Part shown: positions 9,761 through 22,092 of the stretch, piece after piece | How the letters are laid out: every line of letters begins with the position of its first letter | Numbering within the stretch: the first letter of the stretch is position 1 | DNA from: Emmonsiellopsis sp. PD_33 | Taxonomy: Eukaryota; Ascomycota; Eurotiomycetes; Onygenales; Ajellomycetaceae | DNA length: 64,000 nucleotides | NCBI GenBank assembly: GCA_032988165.1 | Contig: JANTQF010000028.1 | Span: forward strand, 1-64,000 | Direction of reading: 5' to 3' | Position numbers and translations under genes: made by a program | The notes under the pieces: model-generated | The model's input: only the letters and a program-made list of their open reading frames with translations | What the model was told of the DNA's origin: nothing | Databases searched by the model: none

Positions 9761-12626
9761 ATGACGCTCAAGGACATCCTCCGCAAGAAAGACAAACACT
9801 CCGCCGACAACTTCAACACCACCACCACCGACCCCAATCCCAGCTACAGCAGAACCAGCAGCAGCTACAGCAGAGGCACCGGCCTGCCGCCCTCTCCGCC
9901 GCCCGGGCCCGAGTTCAGATTCTTCCGCACCGACACCCACACGCAAGAAGCCATCCAACCGCCCGGCTTCGACCAGCTAAACCCAAACGTCTCGCTCAAC
10001 CCCTCCGCCCCGGCCCCCACCTCCAAGAAACGTCTGTCCCGCTTCCGCCGCTCCTCCAATGCCTCCCACGACATCAGCGGCGACTCCTCGCCGAGCAACG
10101 ACCTCTCCCCCGCCCGCGACAAGGGCGAGCGCCGCCTCTCCCAGCGGCTACATCTAACCCGCTCCTCGAGGTCGGCGAGCACCTCGTCTGTCAATTTGCC
10201 CGCGGATCTGCCCCAGATCGGCCCGGATACTGGCGATGCGCAGGAGCGGGAGGCGCAGTGGGAAAAGAGAGCCACAATGCTCGTGCAGGGCACGGTGAAT
10301 TTGAATATTAGGCCGTCTAGTCCGCTGGCGGATCAGGGACGGGGCGGTGGATTGGAGGTTGCTGGTGGCCAGCAGCGACGGTCGAGGAGTCCGAGTGTGA
10401 ATGATCCGCAGGGTGATGTATGGCGTGGCATTTTCCTTTTACGATCTGCGGTTTTGGGGGGGGGGATAAGGGGAGAGGGGATGGTTTTGTTTGTTTCTTT
10501 GCTTGATATATTGGTTTGGATGCTAATGGATTGCTGCTGCTTACTGTCTAGGCCAATATTCAGGAAGCTATTCGATTACACGAAGCCGGAGGTGGGTGAC
10601 ACCCTGTGGCTCTAATGGAAACAACTGCTACGACAGACAAAGAAGCGGATGGAATGGCAAATAATAGGGAATCAATCGGCTAATCATTTCTACTCGCTCG
10701 ATAGAACTCACGGCATCTACCCGCATGTTTGGCATCCTGGCTAATCCCAACGGCGCCAACAATGCATTGAGCCAGGTGCTCTATGGCCTTGCCCTCCGGT
10801 CAGTACTACACACTACAGTTGCGGGAAGCTCGAGTCACCAAGCTTAACTTTCCTAACCCTGGAAGCTCATGAACCAATCTCACATCCATTTTAAATGCTA
10901 TAGGCACGGATGGGGTTGTGCCCCTGATCCCAAAACCGCCGTGTCCTATCTCTCCGCCGCAGCTTCGAACTCAGCATCGGTTGAAGAAGAAGCTCTGCGT
11001 GCAGGAATGAAGAAGGGCGGCGCGGCCAAGGGCGAACTTGTACTCGCGATTTTCGAATTGGCCAACTGTTTCCGGAACGGCTGGGGCGTTGCGAAGGACC
11101 CCGCCGCGGCCAGACAATATTATGAGACGGCTGCGAATCTGGGAGACACAGATGCTATGAACGAGGCGGCTTGGTGTTTCCTGGAGGGATTTGGTGGGAA
11201 GAAGGATAGGGTAAGCGAAAGAAAGACGTCCTATGATATCGGATTTCGGTCCCTTTTTTGTAGTTCCCCGTCTTTTGATTCCGAAATGTTGTTCTCAATT
11301 TCTCATCACTTCTCATCCACTGGTTTGGAGCGAATTTTATATACAAAACAAGCTACCACTTTCTCCACTTCTGCCTTTGGAAGGCTGGGGTAGAAAGAAA
11401 GATGGAGGGCTGAAATCCGAGCCGAACCCATCTTTGTTCTTCTCGGTTCTGTTCGCCTCGGGTTGACGCCAGCGCCAGTGCTTTGCATGAATGTTTAAAG
11501 AAAGCTCGTACCAACTAGAGCTCCGCATTCAGCCCTGTACAATCACACACAGATCACACGTTGGGCAGCAATGCATTTTTCGAAGCAACCTCCCTTACTC
11601 TGTTGGGTTACGATGGAATGCTATTTTCCGTTCTGCCGATTTCATTCGGTGTCGATGTCGAGCTTTGCCGTCGTTTCGTTTTTGCCCCTTGCAGCAAAGG
11701 AAGCATCAGAAGAAAGCCATTTGGAAAGTTGACTTGCTAACCCTGTTCTTTTTTAGTACATGGCCGCAAAATACTACCGCCTTGCCGAGGAGCACGGGAG
11801 CAAAACGCTAGGAAATACTTGGTGAGTTTTGGCATTTCATCCTTATCATCATCAAGCTCTCCCTCTTTGATGTTACATCCTACACTGCTTGTTTCTCTAT
11901 CATATCATCTCTCAAAGCAACACAACCATTGACCCTGCTTGCTTGCACCGTTTTACAAACACGGGCCAAATCCAAAACCCCAAACAGCCTCCTATGCCAG
12001 GCACCAAAACCAACTCCCACGCAAGCAAGCAAGGCACAAAAATCCACCACGCGAAAGCAGGTCTCCATTCGCCTTGCCCTATCCCATCCCATCCCATCCC
12101 ATCCGTCATCCGGCATGGCCCGCTTACCGTTGCGTCATTCTGCATCTCGTCTTGCTTTGTGCTTTGCCCTGTCTCGCAAGCTATTCCATCTCTCGCGCAA
12201 ACTCCATCCACAACAGCCTAAATCCAAACACCTTCCAAGCATGGAACACAGGAACCGCCCCTCTCCCTCCCCGCTCCTTTGTTATTCGCTTTGCTTTCCC
12301 TTAATTCGTTCCTGCTGTGTTGTCTCGCAAGTCATCGGTTGGGTAGCTTGAGTGGCTGGCTTTGAATTACGCATTTTTATCCAACCCAGGATAAAAATAG
12401 CCCTACCAATGCCTGGGCTAGGCTGGAAGAGACTAACCCAACCCAACCCAGGGGGTGGCATGACCGCGATCTCCTTCCTCGTGGTTTTGCGTCATTGGGT
12501 TTTTGTTCTGTTTCGCCGCGTTTCTTGACTCCCTCCTTTTTTTTTTTTTTTGATTGGAGGACGAGCTAACCTCGTTCTTCTTCTTCTCGATTTAGGATAT
12601 GGAAGGACAAGTATAATCCCAAGTGA
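9761..12626 (+). CDS. SEL1-repeat protein, Nif1-like cell-cycle inhibitor family
   Basis: Six exons (9761-10417, 10552-10591, 10705-10798, 10904-11210, 11757-11821, 12596-12626) join in frame to 397 aa. The N-terminal 215 residues are serine/proline/arginine-rich and probably disordered and phosphorylated. The C-terminal half holds SEL1/TPR-like helical pairs: ANIQEAIRLHEAG, YLSAAASNSASVEEEAL, FRNGWGVAKDPAAARQYYE and YMAAKYYRLAEEHGSKTLGN. It ends in the conserved WIWKDKYNPK. This order matches the fission-yeast Nif1 family, which restrains the Nim1 mitotic kinase; that role here is inference. The last two introns are 546 and 774 nt, far longer than the others (94-134 nt), and they isolate a 65-nt exon. 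The last intron contains tandem CATCC repeats near 12083-12105 and a T run at 12538-12551. Confidence 0.85.
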
Positions 12627-12914
12627 TTTTGATGATATGGTACGGTATGGTCTATCTGATATATGTGAGAATACGCGCTATATCTGCTATATCAAAGGCC
12701 TCAATGCTGTCATTTTCCATCTACCACACTCGACTACTATGATTGCATTTACTTGTATGATTTTTATTATTTCCTTATTTTATTGGAAATTAGATAGTTT
12801 TTGATTGCCAGGATGATTATTTCTATGTAAATACATGGTCTTTTCCATTTTCATGATCTTGGATGATCACATATCTAAGTTATATGTAGCAGTCAAAGGC
12901 CTACCATAGAAAAA

Positions 12915-14412
12915 TCAATCATCTCTATCTTGCCTTGCTGCTACGTACATTTTCCTCCATACTCCCACGAAACCGCCACCAACGATCTTTTCCCCCACCT
13001 TAGGTCTGCAAACCAACACCTTCTTTGGCACCTTTGTGTCCTCTGCAGCTGGAGTATTTCCTTCGGAGCTCTCGTCCAATTTTTCATCTGGAGTTTCATC
13101 CCCGACGGCTTCCTTACCGCCAAGAATATCCCCCGTGCTTCGTTTATAAACCGATCGCACATCCCATAGCCTACCACTACTCAATCCAGTTCCGAGCTCA
13201 ACAACCTTCTCCGCAACAAACGGCAACCCCAGCTTGTCAATAATTTCGACACAGTCGCCGATCTGCGTCACATTGGGCATGAAAACAAGAAGGATGGCAT
13301 CATCCTTCATTACAGGCGCGACATGAGGAATGCGCAAATGCGCCGATGGCATGTCAAGGATGACATGGGATAGAAACGGGTCCACTGTCGAGTCCTCTTT
13401 CGAGCGACGTGTGGATTGCTCTTTGACCCATTCCTCAGCGCTAGAAATGTAGAAGTCTACGTTTCCTGCATATATCCCTCGCCGGAAGCCGCGGACGACC
13501 CCCTCAGCGTGCGCCGAGTATTTTGCAGAGACTTCTACAGTATGGAGTATAGCATTGCGTTGCGCACGCCATGAATCCCATTGCTGCTGCTGCTCTTCAG
13601 CAAGCTTCAAAGACTCGCTATCTTCCTCTTCCCTATGCGATCTATTCTTCACAGCCGGTTCTCCGCTCAGCATCTGGCATTGGGAGCGGCGTGGGACAGG
13701 TGGTGGGAGGGTATTCGCAGCGTTTATAGCCCGGGACAGGTGTAATGTTAGTGAACCATGGCCCGTCCCAGCTTCAAGTATTTCCAGTGGTTCGGTTTGT
13801 TTTTCACCGCCTGGAGGCGCGACGTGGATATCTAGAAGTGATACTATGAGGTTCGCATCTGCAGGATATATCTAGCGGCTCCCCCGAAAAATATTAATTG
13901 ATAAGAATGCCAATGGCGCCCATTGTGAGGCTGTAGAGCAGGGGCAAGATCCATTGGCATACCGGGGTAACTTGGCGATTGGTTAAGGTAACGTATTCTT
14001 CGAGGGTTGGGTGGGTGAGTCTATATGTCGGGCCTTTTTGGATGTCGAAACTGATCAGCTTATACATTGTTGTTTTCAAGTGAACAATAGAGCTTCCCGA
14101 TAGCTAACCTTTCAGTGATGGCACGGGTTCCCTTGGCCTTGCGCCTATGATGTTATCATGCTCGAGAATCCCGCGGCGTGCGGTCGATTCGCCGCTCTTT
14201 TTCAACGCTTTTGTTAACTTGAGTTTTGGGCCTTGGATGATAACCCTATCCCCCTCTAAAAATCACAGAGCAAAGTTAGACTGACTGTCCCTCTATAGCA
14301 TTCGAAAAGACAAGCTTGACGGACCTTGAAATGTAGAAAAATCTGTATTTATCGACCGGCTGCTGTACGCTCGGCTGCAGATGCGGCGGAGCAGCGGGAG
14401 GCGGGATGCCAT
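12915..14412 (-). CDS. Trm61-like tRNA m1A58 methyltransferase, predicted mitochondrial
   Basis: The model is complement(12915..13871, 13963..14033, 14109..14255, 14325..14412), 420 aa. Three introns (69, 75, 91 nt) keep frame; two acceptors are TAG and one is AAG. Exon 1 codes a basic, serine-rich, acid-poor leader (MASRLPLLRRICSRAYSS), a typical mitochondrial presequence. After it come the TRM61/GCD14 features: EGDRVIIQGPK, GPTYRLTHPTLEEYV, the linker IYPADANLIVSLLDIHVAPP, SAM-binding motif I EAGTGHGSLTLHLSRAI, and VILDMPSAH, the catalytic-aspartate motif. An acidic, low-complexity insertion (about residues 350-385) precedes the C-terminus. Cytosolic Trm61 lacks such a leader, so I infer a separate mitochondrial enzyme methylating A58 of organellar tRNAs. 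It starts 449 bp from DCR2 on the other strand. Confidence 0.85.
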
Positions 14413-14861
14413 TCAACGGCGGGTCTGAATGGCGGCAAATTCGGGTTCCAGAATCGCGGGGGTTATATATACCGGAAATAAGTAAAAATAAATATAAATG
14501 CAAAATACGAAAGGAATTGGAGGAATATTATCTTCACGGCTCTCAGAAAATAATTTCCAGGTCCGGGGAAGCATAGCTGCCGGGCGGCCAAACGTTGATC
14601 CGGGGCAGTGACATCGCTCGCTCTGGCGGCAAGTGACATGCGCCAGACAGCGACGTCTTCGCCTGCTCGGGGGATCCAACGCCGTGTTTCTCTTCTGTAT
14701 CCTCACTGCTTCTCCTTGCAATGCTGTGACGGCCGTATCCCTGACCTCTACTGGGCCTGTGACATTTGCACCATGCCCAGGGGCCCTCTGTTGACCCCCT
14801 TCCTCGACCCTTCGGAGGCCACCCCAAAACAACCCGCTTGCTCGTAGCAAGCCAGCGAACC

Positions 14862-16607
14862 ATGATGACACGTCGGATTGTAGGCCTCCTAGCCCATTCT
14901 TTGGGAGTTGCAGTGCTAACTATTATTCAAGGTCCGGACCGGCGTCCAGCTGGGCATTCTAGTGTTCATCATTCTATGTATTGTTCTCATCCTCGACAGC
15001 AAGCTCCAGCTCTTGCCCGCTGCGATCCATGACCATTTACCTACTCACCATCCCGGGCTGGTTGTTACCGATGTCACCGTCGCAACTTGTTCCGCCTTGA
15101 ACATTTTCTCCAGCTGCACTCTCGACCCTGAAAAATGGCATCGCATCGAGAAGGACCTCTATCTCGGGACGGGCTGGACGTCAAGCGCCTATTTGCACAT
15201 CCAAAGGAAAAAGGAGGAGGATCTCCTGCCGACGGATAAGATCGTGGTGGATTTGAAAATGGGCCGGTTTGACCCTGGTGCTGGTACAGATAAAAAGTGG
15301 GAGTCGAGACCATTTGGTATTTGGCTCATGAGAGCCCCCAGAAATCATGCCGGAGATGCGCAGAAGGTGGTCACTTCATTAGACGTCCTTTTTGGCGCTG
15401 ATGCTACCGACCCGCGACCCGGTTGGGAAGTGAAAGATATCGCATTACTGTTAGATGCTAGCAGTGAAGCGCGGTTGTCCATAAGACGTGGCCACCCAAG
15501 CAAAGTCGAACGGCCTACCCCCAGAATACGCAAGGATGGGAAATTCAAGATCATGCAGGTTTCGGATCTCCATATAAGCACGGGACTAGGCGCATGTCGA
15601 GACCCGGTTCCCGCGCTGAAAGATGAGCGTAAATGTGAAGCGGATCCTCGTACCCTGGAGTTTATCGACAGATTGCTCGATGAAGAAAAACCAGACCTAG
15701 TTGTGCTAAGTGGTGACCAAGTCAATGGCGAAACCGCACCAGATACAGAAACCGCGATATTTAAATTTGCTGATATCTTCATAAAACACCGCGTTCCATA
15801 CGCAGCCATATTCGGAAATCATGATGACGAGGGTAACCTTGATCGATCAGGCAGTATGTCAGTGCTTCAACAATTGCCATACTCTTTGTCTGAACCCGGC
15901 CCAGTTGATGTTGATGGCGTGGGTAATTATATCATCGAGGTTCTTGGTCGTGCTTCCTCTACCCATTCCGCCTTGACCCTATATCTCCTCGATACCCATA
16001 GCTACTCCCCCGATGAACGCAAATTCCGTGGATATGACTGGATAAGACCGAACCAGATTGAGTGGTTCAGATCCAACTCGCAAAGGCTACAAAAGTCCCA
16101 TCATGAATATACTCATATTCATATGAATTTGGCGTTTATCCACATCCCACTTCCCGAATACCGAAATCCGAAGAATTACTTCAAGGGGAACTGGTCGGAA
16201 GCACCAACAGCACCGGTGTTTAACTCGGGCTTCAAGGATGCTCTCGTGAGTGAGAATGTCGTGGCTGTTTCCTGCGGACAGTAAGTTGCCGATGTTCAAT
16301 CACTATCTATTATAACTCGTTGACCGGGGGGTAAACTAACATATACGACTACTTATCTAGTGACCACGCGAACGACTATTGCATGCTCGAAAAGAATGGG
16401 GAAACACCCGCATTATGGATGTGCTACGGAGGTGGTGCCGGTTTCGGAGGATATGGTGGCTACGGTGGTTACGTCCGACGAGTTCGATTCTTTGATATCG
16501 ACATGAACTCCGCTCGAATAATGACATACAAACGCCTCGAATGGGGTAGGACTGATGCCAAAATCGACGAGATGATGATTGTTGATGGTGGCAAGGTGGT
16601 CAAGTAA
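14862..16607 (+). CDS. DCR2: Dcr2-type calcineurin-like phosphoesterase
   Basis: Exons 14862-14879 (18 nt), 14932-16280 and 16361-16607 give 537 aa. The first exon codes only MMTRRI; the intron of 52 nt has a GCTAAC branch. A signal-anchor segment follows (LGILVFIILCIVLILD), so the enzyme is type II membrane-bound or secreted-facing. All metallophosphoesterase motifs are present in order: SDLH, SGDQVNG, GNHD, a histidine in FIHIPLPEY, and GHDH, the last being created by the exon 2/3 junction. Yeast Dcr2 promotes cell-cycle start and acts on Sic1 and on Ire1. A glycine/tyrosine repeat (GGYGGYGGY) lies near the C-terminus. The next gene is convergent. Confidence 0.93.
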
Positions 16608-17397
16608 TCATTGACTAGAACCCATTGTTTTGAATTAAAAGCGGCATGTGTATCCAAATATTGGCGTTGGAACCTGGGACTTTTTTTCTCCTTTTATACG
16701 GTGTGGTACTGTTATATCCTTCTTGTATTACCCTTTTACCTTTCATACTTGTTATATTATATATGTTGATATCCCTATGGCATTGCTACTCCATGTTGTG
16801 GTTTGCTTTGGCTAACATGATTTTAGCTCGGGGCCTGTATCTAATGTTTATACGCTCGTTGCATCATGTTTTACTTTCAGCCTTTCTCTTTTCCACGATA
16901 TTTTACAAGATGGGATACTTTGAATACATTTCATTCTATGTTCCCTTCCACTTTCAGGTTTCGCGTTTTGCCCCTGAATATCCATGACCTAAATGACATG
17001 GGTAACTAGAAGTTTGATTGGATTGCGACCACCATGTTGCACTCTTGGTGGATCGCTCTCATTTCATCCTTGCCATACCCCTCACTAACTGCTGGAACCA
17101 CTGAATACTATCTCTGGTACTTTTCTTCCGTCAATCACGATTTATATCCACATTTCCTTCCTACCTTAAACCCCACGATCATATGGCTTTGGCATCACAC
17201 AAAGCCAATTTTATATCAGCCACGTCTTCTGCCATGACCACAAATCAAATGCCTTGCATATCTGATGTTTATATACCCCATCTAACCCCATCTAATTCTA
17301 TACTAGAGCCTCAATTCCCAACCCCAAAGTATCCTGGCAAGGAAACTCCTTGCTACCGTATTAAGGAAGCAAACAACTCTTCCCTCCACAACCAAAC
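16608..17397. other. Convergent 3' intergenic region
   Basis: T/C-rich, with many weak open frames of hydrophobic composition that I attribute to base composition. It lies between the DCR2 and OXNAD1-like 3' ends. No gene is called. Confidence 0.45.
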
Positions 17398-18813
17398 TCA
17401 CCACCACTTCTCACAAAACACCGTCTTCTTCCCCGCCGTACCCGATCCAAGCAGCCCCTCGAGACCAGCCACAAATTCATCCGTCATATCCGGTGGCCCG
17501 CAGACATAACATACCGTTTGATCATTTCTCGCATCATCATCATCCCCTTTTCTATCAATTACACCGCTCAAATCCCCCATAGTGACGCGGCGATTAAGCA
17601 GCGAGAAATCTACCGGGGGATTATGGGGTCTGTCGGTGAGGTTTGTGATGTGCAGGTGGAGGTGGAATGGCGGTGCTGAGTCTGTCCGTTGCGTTTGATG
17701 TTGGGAGTTGATGATATCTCGAAGACGGGGGAAGAAGAGGATTTGGTTTAGATGGGTGGTTATATCTTCTCCCTTGGCGGGGGTTGATGGGAGCCGTGTC
17801 GAGTAGAAGAGGTGGATGGGTGGGAGTTGCGGGAGTGATGAGGGGGTTTGGAAGATGTGCGAGAGCATTGAGATTAAAGGGCTGGTTGGGGTGGAGCGAT
17901 GCGGTGGTCAGTTGATGAGTGGCTGTATCCCATGTCCGCCTAAATATCCGAGGGAAAATGGGGGGGGGGTGATGTTTATCAGGGTGGTAGAATAGGGTTT
18001 CTATTCCCGAATCCCCTATATCCGGGAAAGGGAAAGTTAGAAATGAAATCTATACATACTTAATCCCCACTCCGCCCGCTACAAACACTACTCTCCCTAT
18101 TTTCTCCAGGGGGACATCAGCCGGCGGCCAGGTGAAACTGCCGCCAACCCTCACGCTCAATTCCTGTCCAAGAATTTCATCTCGGGGCCGCCATAGCCAG
18201 GCAGCGGGAGGGTTTGAGGGAGATTTTTGAACGGCAAGTTCAATATATGGCTCTTCTGTTGGAGAATTGTCGATTTTGTTTCTTATGTTGGAAGGCGGTG
18301 ATCGCAGTGAATCCCGCGGTGTGGATGTGATCGTGAAGCCGCCAGCCTGTGGGATAGAAGGAACATGCACATCAAGCCATTGGCCTGGGAGGAAATGGAA
18401 TTGAGACTGGAACGAGTAGGTTAGATCATTTTTTTATCTCTGGCGCGAGGATTTAGACGGAAACGTCATGATTGTATCCGTCGGATAGTTAAAGGGCAGC
18501 AACAAAAAATTATATATATTTATTCAGTCTCAAAGGGGTTCTACCATACTTCATTTTCAGCTTTATTTTTCACTTCACCGATTACTGGGCCAGACCCTAT
18601 AGCCAAACGCAGCAGGCGTACGGTTGGGTTTGCATAATCTATATTGGAGAGGCGGACTTTATAGAGGTGGTTCTGCCGTGGTTCCTCTGAGGTGCGGAGT
18701 TCGTGGGGGATGCTCGTAGCGGCCATGGTATGTTTTGCTCTCTTTACTGAAGCAACGATCAGCTTGCCCGGATCAGTTAATGGCCGGAGGGAGTGTAGAA
18801 AGCAAAATGTCAT
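17398..18813 (-). CDS. OXNAD1-type FAD/NAD(P)-binding oxidoreductase
   Basis: The model is complement(17398..17881, 18060..18406, 18550..18813), 364 aa; introns are 178 and 143 nt with GTATGT/GTATGG donors. The N-terminus (MTFCFLHSLRPLTDPGKLI) could be a mitochondrial leader; a second in-frame ATG at MAATSIPHE is possible. The FAD-binding barrel shows FLPGQWLDVHVP and GGFTITSTPRD. The NAD-binding domain shows VFVAGGVGINPLISML, formed across the last splice junction, and CYVCGPPDMTDEFV near the end. This is the ferredoxin-NADP reductase fold of the animal OXNAD1 family. Its electron acceptor is unknown. The C-terminal motif VFCEKWW is typical of the family. Confidence 0.88.
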
Positions 18814-20014
18814 CTAGATCAATTTTAGAAAGGATATGACGGATGGGTTCAAGGTATTCGGTGTTGACGGTCTTGGACATGGAAGCATGATATCACGTGC
18901 CGTGGTCTTTTTTTGACCACCGCCCGGCTGCATCCCATCTTCAAGGTCCTGACATCTTCTGCCCCAAAGGAACGAACTCTTCATACGAGGAATATGCAGT
19001 CAGGAATGGATCCAAATATCGGAGCGTCAATTTTCTTAAGGCTTTGGCCCCGTTGGCACCGATCGCCAACCAACCCAGCCTTGTCCAGGGAACTGGAACT
19101 TGAAGACGATGATGGCCAGAGCACCCTTATCAGATGGCGGATCAGAACCTCTCCCCGATGAAGATAATTGGCAGGGGATGGTCGTGCTCTCTCTCCTGCG
19201 ATGCGTTCCATTCGGGTTTTGATAATCTTCCTTGTGCTGCGTCCCCTCCTCCCCCAAAGATCAGACGACACTGAGGATGCTAGGTTGTTCACGCACTCCA
19301 TGGAGGTTGTCCCATGCGGCTGCATTTTGCATTGGATGTTGAGTGAGACCTGCACGCAATGGGCCATGGCTGGGGAGGACAGAGGCCTTTAGTCGTGGGG
19401 ACATTGAGCCTTTGGATTGAATGCAGCACCCCTTGCCTAGGTACTACGGCCTTGCGAGTGGTGCTCGGTTTATTAGGCTGTCGACAGCGCAATACAAATA
19501 GCACGAAGAGAACCTTGACACTGGACACTTCTGTCGACAGAACAGTGTGATATCTGCCTCTTTTTGATTGGCAAGAAGATGTCCACCACAAACTCTCCTG
19601 CGTATTCTGATGAGAACCGAACTCCGAGACGTTCTCTTCGACCCGATTCCCCATTCACCGATATACCAGAAATCTGGGTTGGATATCGGGGCCGTAGAGT
19701 GCCTATACACATCGTTTAATAATGGCAGTCCTCTAGAATTGTCTGTTCCATCCAAAGATCAACAATATCCAACCTGCCGCTACCCTGGAGTTATTCAAAC
19801 GATCCACTCGGACTAAATACTCCAAGTCAACTTGAAACTACAACCCATCTCCCCTTCCGACCTCCAGCTTCAAACCTCAATAATTCTCTTCCACTAGAGA
19901 TGGATGACGTGCTACGTCCACCTGTATGCGCCGATTGTGGTGATGATCAATCGTCGTTTCGTTGGCTAATTTTGCAGCCTACCTTCAGCGTTACTTTACC
20001 TCCCCGGCCAGAAA
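18814..20014. other. Intergenic region upstream of the 20-kb hypothetical gene
   Basis: Several overlapping open frames lie on both strands with no family match. A candidate small intron (GTATGC donor at 19924, branch GCTAAT, acceptor TTTTGCAG ending at 19977) follows an ATG at 19900 and might be the 5' part of the next gene, but its reading frame does not continue into it. Confidence 0.4.
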
Positions 20015-20626
20015 ATGTTCCGGAAGTATCAGACAAGGAATTTTACTCAAATCCACTTTTCCTCAGCTCTCACGCCATTTCGTGGTCCTCAAGAACCACA
20101 AGAAACGGCCGTTGCGAATGAAAATAAAACAGCAAAAGAAATAGATCTGAGACGCGGTTTTCTCACCCAGTTGGCCTACCTATGCGATTATATGGCAGGA
20201 GGAGACACAGCGACGGCCATTGGTGTTCAAGCAGACCCCCAAATCCCGCATTGGGAGGAAGGCAAATATATCTCATGGATGGCCGCGAATGCTGGATGTG
20301 ACAACTTTGAACAGGGATACATACGAGAGTGGTTGGAGGACTGCCTTTTCCAGAAAGGCCCTGATCTAGCCCAATATAAAAGGGACGCGGAAATCCTCAG
20401 GGAGGAGATCTTGAGCAAATTCATCAACCTGGCTACATGCCTTGATGGCTGCCGATGGAGTAAGAACAAGGGTCTACTAGCCCCGGGCGAATCTGATATT
20501 CCAGCCAAGAAACAACCCAAGAGAAGCTCCTCACACCGGATCAGCTTTTACCACAGCGAGGCATATCAAACTGGACATTTGATCTTGAATGATATGAACC
20601 ATCAGAGTTCCCCCAACCATGAGTGA
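20015..20626 (+). CDS. Fungal hypothetical protein, possibly 5'-incomplete
   Basis: An open frame of 203 aa from ATG 20015. The centre contains LAYLCDYMAGGDTATAIGV and WMAANAGCDNFEQGYIREWL, which resemble a family of unknown function that I know from filamentous ascomycetes as short orphan proteins with an LCD..GGDTVTA core. The first 45 residues are low in similarity, and an upstream exon may be missing. The C-terminal part expected for the family (a cysteine-containing tail) is replaced by a basic, serine-rich end. It could be a truncated family member. No function can be assigned. Confidence refers to the frame being a gene or gene remnant. Confidence 0.5.
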   Translation: MFRKYQTRNFTQIHFSSALTPFRGPQEPQETAVANENKTAKEIDLRRGFLTQLAYLCDYMAGGDTATAIGVQADPQIPHWEEGKYISWMAANAGCDNFEQGYIREWLEDCLFQKGPDLAQYKRDAEILREEILSKFINLATCLDGCRWSKNKGLLAPGESDIPAKKQPKRSSSHRISFYHSEAYQTGHLILNDMNHQSSPNHE

Positions 20627-22092
20627 GCCATGTGAACTTATACTAGTTCATCATGATCCCAGAGGTCATCTGTAGGGTTTGGCTATAACTATCAGCATGG
20701 TTTTTAGCTAGAGCTTTAAGTGAATCTGCTGTTATTCTAGTTTCCTTTTTGTGGCTGGAGTGGATTGTTCGACACTGGCGGGATATTGTAATCTGGGTGG
20801 TCCAAAGGCCTAAGAGCAAAATGGATTTAGAGTTGGCTGATAGTCAGGCAATTTAAAAGTCACGGATGTGCTCGTTCGCCCTGTGCTGTAATGCGATGCG
20901 GATGTGAATTGAGGAGTTGGCTGGCATCATCAACAGTGCCAGCGGCTAAATATGTTCAAAAATGGAGGTTGTGATGCCATGCAGATGTTTGACCGGGTCG
21001 AGAATAAAGTAGTAACTAGATAATAATCAAATGGCAGATCTAGTATTGGTGCGAGGAAAGATAAATATTTGAAGAAGATATAAATCCCGAATCCAGCAAC
21101 CCTCGAACAACCTTGATGATCAACAACCGATGCAGGAACAAAGCATCTCCAACAACAATCACGACACCAGCATTGACATCACCAACAAGCTAAGCGTTAG
21201 TGGCCTGTGGCACCCTGCCCAGCCAGCACCTGGAAGAGCAGACAACTGCCGCCGAGGAGAGTTCCTCTGGCATCTTGCATAACTTACCGTCGCATTGAGC
21301 GATCCTGGTGGAGTGTGGACGAATCCCAGCCGGCAGCCCAAGCGGTCAATCAGCGCACGGCAGCTTGATCTGCCTGTCCAGTCACTCCAGTGCATGGCGA
21401 CGACAATTTCTCTGTGGATAGCCTGGATAGCGTGTGAATGGCATGCAGCCAGATCCCCGTCTCCCGCGCCCCATTGGTGGGCTGCCAGTCTGCATCACAT
21501 CCGGCGCCGGCTGAAGAGTTGCAGCAATCATCAGCAATGGCCCAATGGTCACCCCCCCTCCACGACGGCCGGGCGGTTGCTTGTGGCGCTGGAATCTGGC
21601 TGTGGAGGGAATCATGAATGCCAGTTCCATGGAGGCATCATATGCGCTGTCCAATCCGCTCGCGAGGCCGTGATGCCTTGGCGAGCATCCTGACCCGATG
21701 AGAGGGCTTGGAGGCTGGAGTTACGGTCGGACAGAGCACTGAAGACTCAAGAGCAGAGGACAAGCCTTGCATTTGCTTTTCTTTTCCCTGTCCAACCCTG
21801 TCGTCCTTCTCGCGCTCCTCTTCTCCCCTCTTCCGTCCTCCCGTCAGCTCGCGATCGATCTCTCCATGCTTCGTCGCTGGTGCACACAGCTGGAATGAAC
21901 CTCCTGCCAGCAGGACTGGCTTGAAGATACCAAAGATTCCTCTGTCGTTCTTTTGTGCTTCCCGACCATCTCGAGTTCTTAATATTGCGCTGTTATTGAT
22001 AATTCCTGGCGCTTGTCTTGGTGTCTGCTGGTCCCTTTTCCCCCCACCGCCAGGCTAGCATTTTTTCCAGATCTTTCGTATAATCATTCACA
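20627..22092. other. Long intergenic region, pyrimidine-rich leader
   Basis: No gene is supported. Minus-strand open frames near 21,160-21,650 have no family match. A CT-rich tract at about 21,780-21,860 precedes the tetraspan gene by about 250 bp, as in fungal promoters and 5' UTRs. Confidence 0.45.

Noticed and set aside
21159..21654. Overlapping minus-strand open frames
   Set aside because: Composition is odd, no splice partners exist and no family is recognised; probably GC-rich intergenic DNA.
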